Source: an uncultured Prevotellaceae bacterium
Lineage (GTDB): Bacteria; Bacteroidota; Bacteroidia; Bacteroidales; Muribaculaceae
Length of the DNA: 34,388 nt
NCBI GenBank assembly: GCA_900541935.1
Contig: UQLZ01000021.1
Coordinates: 1-34,388, forward strand
Direction: 5' to 3'
Part shown: positions 18,119-23,901 of the stretch, in pieces
Layout of the letters: each line of letters begins with the position of its first letter
Position numbering within the stretch: position 1 is the stretch's first letter
Program-made: the position numbers and the translations under genes
Notes under the pieces: model-generated
Databases searched by the model: none
What the model was told of the DNA's origin: nothing
Seen by the model: only the letters and a program-made list of their open reading frames with translations

Positions 18119-18136
18119 CTTGACAAACAGATAGAT

Positions 18137-18679
18137 ATGAAGAAAAAGACAATGCTTGAACTGGAGAGGGTTGATTGTGAAGAATATCACTCTCTTGATA
18201 AAATTCCTTTGGTGGTTATACTTGAAGATATTCGTAGCCTTAATAATATAGGTTCTATTTTCAGAACGTCTGATGCTTTCCGTGTTGAAAAGATATTTCT
18301 TTGCGGGATAACAGCAACTCCTCCAAATCCTGATATTCACAAGACTGCCCTTGGAGCGGAAGATTCTGTTGATTGGGAATATTCTGCTGACACACTGAGC
18401 GTTATAAATAAGTTAAAAAGCAGTGGATATAAAGTTTGTGCAATAGAGCAGGTTAACGGAAGCGTAGATTTTACTGAGTTTGAGATTAGTGAAAGCGGTA
18501 AGTATGCTGTTATTCTTGGCAATGAGGTAAAGGGAGTATCGCAGGCTGCCGTTGATGAGGCTGACGTGTGCCTTGAATTGCCACAATATGGCACCAAGCA
18601 TTCGCTTAACGTTTCTATAACCGGCGGTATAGTTATATGGAACTTCTTTTTAACACTCCGCCATGCAGTAAAACTATAA
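18137..18679 (+). CDS. SpoU/TrmH-family RNA 2'-O-methyltransferase
   Basis: A 180-residue SPOUT methyltransferase that puts a 2'-O-methyl on a ribose of tRNA or rRNA using SAM. All three SpoU motifs are present: ILEDIRSLNNIGSIFRTSDA (motif 1, with the catalytic Asn-Ile-Gly-x-x-x-Arg pattern), VILGNEVKGVSQ (motif 2) and LPQYGTKHSLNVSITGG (motif 3, knot and SAM site). There is no separate N-terminal substrate domain, so it is the short, TrmH-like kind; the target nucleotide cannot be read. A TTG at 18116 gives a longer frame but overlaps the promoter -7 box, so ATG 18137 is chosen. It is the first plus-strand gene right of the candidate origin. Confidence 0.9.
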   Translation: MKKKTMLELERVDCEEYHSLDKIPLVVILEDIRSLNNIGSIFRTSDAFRVEKIFLCGITATPPNPDIHKTALGAEDSVDWEYSADTLSVINKLKSSGYKVCAIEQVNGSVDFTEFEISESGKYAVILGNEVKGVSQAAVDEADVCLELPQYGTKHSLNVSITGGIVIWNFFLTLRHAVKL

Positions 18680-18714
18680 ACTAACCGTTTTATAAACATA
18701 TTGTACACAATTTA

Positions 18715-18743
18715 TTTGCCTTAAAATCAATAAAATAATTTTG
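18715..18743 (+). promoter_or_regulatory. Promoter of the CotH-family gene
   Basis: TTTG (18715-18718), a 17-bp spacer, then TAATTTTG (18736-18743), an exact -7 match. It gives a leader of about 40-45 nt to the ATG at 18794. Confidence 0.5.
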
Positions 18744-18793
18744 TTATTAACAAGAGTATGTTAATTGTTGATAACTATAAAAATAAAGATATA

Positions 18794-20269
18794 ATGAAAA
18801 AGATTCTACTGCTTTTTGCGTTAATCATTATGGTTAATGTGTCGGCTCTATCTGTCAATGATAGGGCAGTTGGCTATTCAGGAAAATTGCCTGTAATGTT
18901 TATCAACACCTTGGATGGAAAAGATATTGTTTCCAAGGAATATTATGTAAATTCAACTTTTTACATTCAGTCAAATGGCGTTCCAGGATACTCGGATTTA
19001 GGAAGTGCTTCTACGCCTATAGATATGAGAATCAGGGGTAGAGGTAATTATACGTGGAATGGTTTTGAGAAAAAACCGTACCGCGTTAAGTTGAATATGG
19101 GTATCTCTGTTTTAGGATTGAACAAGAGCAAGAATTTTGTTTTGCTTGCAGGGGCAGATGATGATTTGGGCTTTTTGAGAGGACCTGTAGGATTTGAGTT
19201 GAGTAAGATTTTTGAGTTGAAATATACTCCTGCATGCGTTCCTGTTGAACTTGTTATCAACGGCGATTACAAGGGCCTTTATTTCTTTACAGAGCATATC
19301 CGTGTTGACAGTGAAAGAGTAGATATTAACAAGCAGTTGGATAATCAAACAGACCCAAATTTGGTGACCGGTGGCTGGCTTATTGAGATTGACAACTATG
19401 ATTCAAGCGAGCAAGTGGTTATAACAGAGGGAAATGGAGAAAAACTTAGATTTACATATCACACACCCGAAATATTATCTTCTGTTCAGAGAAATTATCT
19501 TACTAACTTAGTTACTAACACTGACAAATCTATTTATAACAGGGATAAAAACAGTGTTGAATGGGAGAGATATATAGATATTGACACTCTTGCGAGATTC
19601 TATATAATAAATGAACTGGTAGATAATGCAGAGTCCTTCCATGGCAGTTGCTATATTCATAAAGACTTGGGAGCAGACACAAAATTAATCTTTGGTCCGG
19701 TATGGGATTTTGGTAATTCATTCCGTAGAAGTAGAGATTTGTTCATTTACGAATATCCTCCATTCGGACAGAGTTGGATTGGAGAAATAGCAAAATTTCC
19801 GCGTTTTCAAGAAAAGGTAAGGGAATTATGGAAGGTATATAGTCCAAACTTATTGACAAGAATAAACAGTTTTATTGACAACTATATATCAAGCATAGGT
19901 GATGCCTGCTTATGTGATGCACGACGCTGGAATAAGTATGGAAATGCTGATTATGAGCAGGATAAGGTTACTTATAAAAATTACCTGAAAGAAAAATTTA
20001 CCTGGCTTGGCAGTAACTGGAATTTAGGAGGAATATCAGATACTGAGGTTAGTAGGGGAGTTGTTAGTAATGTTGCAATTAACGGAACGGTAGGTCTATT
20101 AGATGCTAATAATATTTCTTCAGTTAAGGCATACGATATGTCAGGACGCATTGTAAAAATAGAAATATCAGGAGGCTCTGTTACTATCGGTGCAAAGAGC
20201 GGAATTTATTTGTTAGAAGTTGTTTATAACTCTGGTGATAGATTTGTTAATAAGGTGATTATTAGATAA
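18794..20269 (+). CDS. CotH-family protein-kinase-like exoprotein with T9SS sorting domain
   Basis: A 491-residue secreted protein. The signal peptide MKKILLLFALIIMVNVSA is followed by a CotH-kinase-like domain: MRIRGRGNYTWNGFEKKPYR, KNFVLLAGADDD, VPVELVINGDYKGLYFFTEH, GGWLIEIDNYD and GPVWDFGNSF, the last holding the Asp expected to bind metal. CotH proteins of spore formers phosphorylate coat proteins; the substrate here is unknown. The final 60 or so residues (SVKAYDMSGRIVKIEI ... GIYLLEVVYNSGDRFVNKVIIR) form a type-A C-terminal domain for T9SS export and surface attachment. An in-frame ATG at 18758 adds 12 residues before the signal peptide; the later ATG is preferred. It is monocistronic, ending in a strong terminator. 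Confidence 0.85.
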   Translation: MKKILLLFALIIMVNVSALSVNDRAVGYSGKLPVMFINTLDGKDIVSKEYYVNSTFYIQSNGVPGYSDLGSASTPIDMRIRGRGNYTWNGFEKKPYRVKLNMGISVLGLNKSKNFVLLAGADDDLGFLRGPVGFELSKIFELKYTPACVPVELVINGDYKGLYFFTEHIRVDSERVDINKQLDNQTDPNLVTGGWLIEIDNYDSSEQVVITEGNGEKLRFTYHTPEILSSVQRNYLTNLVTNTDKSIYNRDKNSVEWERYIDIDTLARFYIINELVDNAESFHGSCYIHKDLGADTKLIFGPVWDFGNSFRRSRDLFIYEYPPFGQSWIGEIAKFPRFQEKVRELWKVYSPNLLTRINSFIDNYISSIGDACLCDARRWNKYGNADYEQDKVTYKNYLKEKFTWLGSNWNLGGISDTEVSRGVVSNVAINGTVGLLDANNISSVKAYDMSGRIVKIEISGGSVTIGAKSGIYLLEVVYNSGDRFVNKVIIR

Positions 20270-20292
20270 ATATAAATAAAAGTATAAGTATT

Positions 20293-20324
20293 CCGGCTTG
20301 TTAATAATTGGCAAGCCGGTTTTT
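20293..20324. terminator. Intrinsic terminator between the CotH and PAS-LuxR genes
   Basis: CCGGCTTG (20293-20300) pairs perfectly with CAAGCCGG (20312-20319) and is followed by TTTTT. It ends the plus-strand CotH transcript and overlaps the stop of the convergent regulator gene. Confidence 0.9.
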
Positions 20325-21069
20325 ATATCATTCTATAAGTAGAAGCGGCGTTAATAGCCTCATTTATGCTTTTTGCATCGAATCTTTTAAATATCTCTTT
20401 GCGGTAGAATTTTATAGTGTCACAAGATAGATGGAGTTCCATTGCTATTCTATCAATACTAAATCCCATTGCACTCATTTTTAAAATTTCTTTTTCAATT
20501 TTTTTTAATGTGGGCCATTCTGTTTCATTCCAATTTTTTTTGTTACTGTCGTATTTCCATATTTTAGTGTAGTCCATAGAATATGCAATAACATCATCAA
20601 CCGTACCTATTGTTGGGATAGATTCAACGCATAACATTAGCCATAGGTCACCTGTTGAGGAAAGTTTTAAAGGAGTTGCTTGATGATTGTAAAAGCGTAT
20701 TTTTTTAGTTTCTTTGTCAATTATTTTATAAGATTCAACAAAAGTAATATTCATACGTTCTTCTAATGGTATTGAGCGTATGAGTTCTATTGATTTATCA
20801 TTAATTTCTGCAATTTTATTTAAATCTTCTTCTGGTACGTTTTTAATTAAAAAATCAAAACCAAGAGTTTCTATTTCTTCGCGAGTATATCCTGAGAAAA
20901 ATAAAGCATTATTAGATACATATAGAAAGTCTTGTTTAAATAAATCTACGATATAGATGCTTTTGTAAGTTAGTCTTGATGTTGCTTTAACGCAGTTTAT
21001 AAAATTTCCAATGTCTTTGTAAGAATCTTCCGTTACACCTGTTATTTGTATATTTCGAAAATGCGACAT
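20323..21069 (-). CDS. PAS-like sensor with LuxR-type HTH (orphan transcription regulator)
   Basis: A 248-residue soluble protein. Residues about 30-160 resemble a PAS fold (YIVDLFKQDFLYVSNNALFF, GYTREEIETLGFDFL, IRFYNHQATPLKL). Residues about 186-240 form a LuxR/FixJ-type helix-turn-helix: LKKIEKEILKMSAMGFSIDR, then IAMELHLSCDTIKFYRKEIF. There is no receiver domain and no histidine kinase beside it, so it probably senses a ligand or redox state directly. It is divergent from the outer-membrane barrel gene and the two share a 241-bp control region with a repeated 11-bp motif, so it may control that gene, itself, or both. Domain calls are firm for the HTH and moderate for the PAS. Confidence 0.8.
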   Translation of the reverse strand: MSHFRNIQITGVTEDSYKDIGNFINCVKATSRLTYKSIYIVDLFKQDFLYVSNNALFFSGYTREEIETLGFDFLIKNVPEEDLNKIAEINDKSIELIRSIPLEERMNITFVESYKIIDKETKKIRFYNHQATPLKLSSTGDLWLMLCVESIPTIGTVDDVIAYSMDYTKIWKYDSNKKNWNETEWPTLKKIEKEILKMSAMGFSIDRIAMELHLSCDTIKFYRKEIFKRFDAKSINEAINAASTYRMI

Positions 21070-21103
21070 AAGTTAAACTAATAAAGTGTTTTATTATATT
21101 CTG

Positions 21104-21111
21104 CAAACATA
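21104..21111 (-). promoter_or_regulatory. -7 box of the PAS-LuxR regulator gene
   Basis: TATGTTTG on the minus strand matches TAnnTTTG, giving a leader of about 25-30 nt. The -33 region is only a weak CTTTT. Confidence 0.45.
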
Positions 21112-21170
21112 ATTATATTTTTCTTTAAATAAAAGTAGTTTTATTCAAATTTTATATAGAGTTTTCATTA

Positions 21171-21218
21171 TTACACTTTTGGGTAAAAATACACCACTTG
21201 TCTATTTTTACACTTTTG
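21171..21218. promoter_or_regulatory. Repeated 11-bp motif TTACACTTTTG, possible operator
   Basis: Exact direct repeats at 21171-21181 and 21208-21218, 37 bp apart start to start. They lie between the divergent regulator and barrel promoters. They are candidate binding sites, possibly for the neighbouring LuxR-type protein. Confidence 0.45.
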
Positions 21219-21245
21219 TGTAGTAAAGAATAAAATTTATTAGTA

Positions 21246-21253
21246 TATTTTTG
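21246..21253 (+). promoter_or_regulatory. -7 box of the outer-membrane barrel gene
   Basis: TATTTTTG fits TAnnTTTG and lies about 28 bp after the second TTACACTTTTG repeat. There is no -33 match at standard spacing, as expected for an activator-dependent promoter. The leader would be about 50 nt. Confidence 0.45.
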
Positions 21254-21310
21254 TAGGTGAAATTTAAAGAATATTTTAAGATATACATTTAAATTATTTA
21301 AAATTTAATT

Positions 21311-21979
21311 ATGAAGAAAATTTGTTTATCATTAATTATGTTGTTGGCGTTAGTGTTTAGTGCCAATTCGCAGAACCGATGGAATATATACGCAGGAGGC
21401 TCTATTTCTCATTTATGTGAGGAAGCTTCTGCTATTTCATCAGACCAAAGTTACGGCTGGGGTGGCGGTGCTTTTATAGGTGCCGGTTATGAGATTAACT
21501 TTAATTCCCATTGGAGCCTGACACCACAATTAGAGTTCAGATTTATTAATAATGGAGCAACAACTGATGGTTATTCACATCCAGGTTCGTTTTATCCAAA
21601 CTCTTCTGTATTTCAATTTTATAGCAACCATTCGGAATGGAACAGGACCTTTAGTATAAATATTCCTGTTATAGCAAGTTACAGATTCTCTATTTCAGAA
21701 GGTTTGGGAATGCGTTTTGGTGCAGGTGTTTATTTGCAGGAATTGTTGGCAGGAAAAAAGTATTATTATGATTATTTTAACAATCATAATGATGAAGTGT
21801 ATAAGGATAAAATTTCTGGTAATTTTGGTGAGAGATTTAATGTAGGCGCAGTAGCAGAGGTTGCGTTGGAAACAGGCAAGCACTTTTCTTATATGTTCCG
21901 AGCGCAATTCCCTTTCTTGGAAAAATATCATACAAGAAATACGCTGACTTTATCACTTGGATTAAGATATAGTTTCTAA
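21311..21979 (+). CDS. Small outer-membrane beta-barrel protein (porin-like family)
   Basis: A 222-residue exported protein. The signal peptide MKKICLSLIMLLALVFSANS ends before Gln (QNRWNIYAGG), typical of Bacteroidetes. The mature chain alternates polar and hydrophobic residues as in an 8-10 strand barrel: AFIGAGYEINFNSHWSLTPQ, FSINIPVIASYRFS, GLGMRFGAGVYLQELLAG and FNVGAVAEVALETGKHFSYM. It finishes TLSLGLRYSF, with the C-terminal Phe that signals outer-membrane insertion. This is the 'outer membrane protein beta-barrel' type of unknown function. No T9SS domain is present. Confidence 0.82.
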   Translation: MKKICLSLIMLLALVFSANSQNRWNIYAGGSISHLCEEASAISSDQSYGWGGGAFIGAGYEINFNSHWSLTPQLEFRFINNGATTDGYSHPGSFYPNSSVFQFYSNHSEWNRTFSINIPVIASYRFSISEGLGMRFGAGVYLQELLAGKKYYYDYFNNHNDEVYKDKISGNFGERFNVGAVAEVALETGKHFSYMFRAQFPFLEKYHTRNTLTLSLGLRYSF

Positions 21980-22316
21980 AATAAAATCTAATAGACAATA
22001 AATAGGGTGGCCCAGAAGTCATAAAACTTTGAGGTCACCCTATTCACACATAATATCAATAAAACTCCTTGCTCCTACAGAGCGCTTTTGGTGGGGTGAT
22101 GCTTTCTTGGGGCGTTGCCCAGGCTGGAGAACCGTTAGGCTTTCAGCCCGCAAATTTAAATGTTTTTGATTCTGCAATAGCGGACGCTTTGGATAAGTGT
22201 CCCTACGGCGAATATTATCCAATATATTGAATATCAGTTATATGTAGAGACACATTGCAAATATGTCCGCCATGTTGGAACGGATAAATTTTAAATGTAT
22301 AATTAAAACTATGCTT
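21980..22316. repeat. Gene-free stretch with hairpin, REP-like motif and inverted-repeat remnants
   Basis: No gene is supported here. A 12-bp stem (22001-22012 with 22033-22044, AATAGGGTG...CACCCTATT) could end the barrel gene's transcript but lacks a T-run. GC-rich GGGGCGTTGCCC followed by GGCTTTCAGCCC (about 22115-22150) resembles REP elements I remember from Bacteroidales. An imperfect nested inverted repeat joins 22180-22207 (GCGGAC ... GTGTCCCTAC) with 22244-22270 (GTAGAGACAC ... GTCCGC). Its composition is richer in GC than the surroundings. It is probably decayed mobile or REP-type DNA. A 60-codon minus-strand frame at 22040-22222 is judged spurious. Confidence 0.5.
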
Positions 22317-23594
22317 TTAATGTAGCAACCATTCGTACGCAGGTATTATTTGTATTGTATAATTTTCTTCTTTTACAGTTTCTCTTTCAAAGTCTGTGAT
22401 TAGAAACAGTTGTTTACAACCGGTTTTTTCTGAAGCTGAAATAAGCGATTCTAACTCTCTTTTTCTGGTTTTAGCATTTGTTATGTTATATGCAACTTGA
22501 TACATTTGTATTATTCTGTTGCCCTTACATACGACAAAATCCACCTCTTTAGCGCGAGGATGTTTCTTATAGTAAAAAATATCGCAGCCTTCTTTTTTTG
22601 ATCTTCTAAGTAGTTCGATATATATTATTGTTTCAAGCCTCCATCCAACGTTTTCTCCAGTGAAGGCATTTGTCCGTTTATCCATTAGGGCAACGTCTAT
22701 AGCATATACTTTTTCGTCGGTAATTCTTTGTCTGCTTTTTGTTGAATATTTGTTTAGACCAACCAATAAGTATGCTTGCTTCAAATAATTTATGTAGTTG
22801 TTAGTGGTTTGTGGTGTGCCAAAGCCAAAAAGTTTTGTCAGTTCCGTGATTGATATAATTGAAGGTGTTATGTTTAGCAAATGATGCGATAGTTTGCTGA
22901 AAGCAGAAAAGAATCTGATTTTGTGTCTTTGTTGAATGTCTCTGTTTATTATGTCATCAACCAAGTTGCTTACATACTGTTTGCTGTTTTCTTCTATAAG
23001 CAGTTCGGGAAACCCACCTTGCTTTAGGTACTCATCAAAAAGAGCCCTTCTTTGTCCTTCCAATTGTGTGGTTAAAAGGGTTGTATTGATACCTTTATAG
23101 TCGCAGTATTCGCTAAAAGAGAAAGGATACAGTTCTATAGAATTGTGTCGGCCTGTTAAGTGTGTGGCAAGTTCTCCGCTTAGAAGTTTTGCGTTTGAAC
23201 CAGTGATTATTATTTTCATTCCCTGACGGAGAAGTCGGTTTACAAAAAGATGCCAACCTGGAACGTTTTGCACTTCATCTAAAAATAGGTGGGTGAAATT
23301 GCCATTTATTTTATACAGTACTTCAAGAATGTCGTTAAGGTCTTTCGCTTTAACATCAACAAGGCGTTCATCGTCAAAATTCACATAAGCATATTTTACT
23401 CCAGAGTTATGCAAAACATTGAAGCATAGTGTTGATTTTCCGCTTCGACGCACTCCAATAACAACCTGGGCAAGGTTGCTATTGAGATTTACTAATGATT
23501 CTTCTTTTCTTTTACAGCGGAAAGAAGATGCCTTTACTTCCAGTTCTTGTATTTGCTCTGACAAGACTAATTCTATTGTACGCCTATCTATCAT
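22317..23594 (-). CDS. AAA-family ATP-binding protein of the DUF4143 type
   Basis: A 425-residue protein. The AAA_14-type ATPase half has Walker A GVRRSGKST (47-55), Walker B HLFLDEVQNV (102-111) and the sensor-like IIITGSNAKLLSGELATHLT. A middle helical part (ITELTKLFGFGTPQTTNNYI) looks like a winged helix. The C-terminal DUF4143 part contains EVDFVV in ARAKEVDFVVCKGNRII, like the core of a restriction-endonuclease-type fold. Such proteins are abundant in Bacteroidetes and often horizontally spread, with no established function. It stands alone; its promoter is directly abutted by four 32-bp tandem repeats, and gene-free repeat debris lies downstream. Confidence 0.88.
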   Translation of the reverse strand: MIDRRTIELVLSEQIQELEVKASSFRCKRKEESLVNLNSNLAQVVIGVRRSGKSTLCFNVLHNSGVKYAYVNFDDERLVDVKAKDLNDILEVLYKINGNFTHLFLDEVQNVPGWHLFVNRLLRQGMKIIITGSNAKLLSGELATHLTGRHNSIELYPFSFSEYCDYKGINTTLLTTQLEGQRRALFDEYLKQGGFPELLIEENSKQYVSNLVDDIINRDIQQRHKIRFFSAFSKLSHHLLNITPSIISITELTKLFGFGTPQTTNNYINYLKQAYLLVGLNKYSTKSRQRITDEKVYAIDVALMDKRTNAFTGENVGWRLETIIYIELLRRSKKEGCDIFYYKKHPRAKEVDFVVCKGNRIIQMYQVAYNITNAKTRKRELESLISASEKTGCKQLFLITDFERETVKEENYTIQIIPAYEWLLH

Positions 23595-23614
23595 ATATTT
23601 AATAGTTTACGTTG

Positions 23615-23622
23615 CAAATGTA
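23615..23622 (-). promoter_or_regulatory. -7 box of the DUF4143 ATPase gene
   Basis: TACATTTG on the minus strand matches TAnnTTTG. The -33 position would fall at about 23642, the edge of the repeat array. The leader would be about 15 nt. Confidence 0.5.
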
Positions 23623-23639
23623 AATAAAATAATTTAATT

Positions 23640-23767
23640 AAACTACCTTATTATGATAAAAATGGGTTTTCAAATCATCTTATTTTGCAATAAATGTGGT
23701 TACAAACTACCTTATTATGACAAAAACGAGGTTGTAAATCATCTTATTTTGCAATAAATGGGGTTTT
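23640..23767. repeat. Four tandem 32-bp repeats upstream of the DUF4143 ATPase gene
   Basis: Units at 23640-23671, 23672-23703, 23704-23735 and 23736-23767. Units 1 and 3 share AAACTACCTTATTATGA; units 2 and 4 share AAATCATCTTATTTTGCAAT. All four share the frame AAA-n5-CTTATT-n-TG. The array thus reads as two 64-bp copies, each made of two diverged 32-mers, with no spacers. It ends where the ATPase -33 region would lie and sits about 100 bp upstream of the mutS -7 box on the other side. Confidence 0.85.
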
Positions 23768-23870
23768 GATGATGTTAGCAAATCTAATTAAACAGGCAAT
23801 TTAGTCAAAGATAATTCCATTTATCTGGTTGCCATCGGCAAAAAGTTTTCTAAGAAATGAAATTAAATGC

Positions 23871-23878
23871 TACCTTTG
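23871..23878 (+). promoter_or_regulatory. -7 box of mutS
   Basis: TACCTTTG matches TAnnTTTG, with a weak TTTTC about 20 bp upstream. The leader to the GTG at 23902 would be about 18 nt. Confidence 0.5.
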
Positions 23879-23901
23879 CATAAAACGTAAAAATTAAAAT
23901 T

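Larger units (their letters stand above)
17559..18136. other. Divergent AT-rich intergenic region with DnaA-box-like 9-mers (candidate oriC)
   Basis: 578 bp without a credible gene between divergent nadA and the SpoU methyltransferase gene. DnaA-box-like 9-mers: TTATCAACA at 17695-17703 and 17738-17746, TTATCAACC on the minus strand at 17822-17830, TTATCCAAA at 17892-17900, and TTATCCATT on the minus strand at 17967-17975. None is a perfect TTATCCACA. Long A/T tracts lie at 17559-17600 and 17890-17930 and could serve as an unwinding element. Genes on both sides point away from it, and hand-counted G/C bias changes sign across it. The same region must also hold the nadA and methyltransferase promoters, so a plain regulatory region is the alternative. 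Confidence 0.4.

Noticed and set aside
17952..18152. 66-codon minus-strand ORF in the candidate origin region
   Set aside because: It overlaps the promoter and start of the SpoU gene, has no -7 box and no recognisable motif.
22040..22222. 60-codon minus-strand ORF in the gene-free stretch
   Set aside because: It runs through the REP-like and inverted-repeat sequence, is rich in Arg/Pro/Gln without a domain, and has no promoter box.
23640..23767. CRISPR array
   Set aside because: The 32-bp units are directly adjacent with no unique spacers and diverge in alternate units; no cas gene is nearby.
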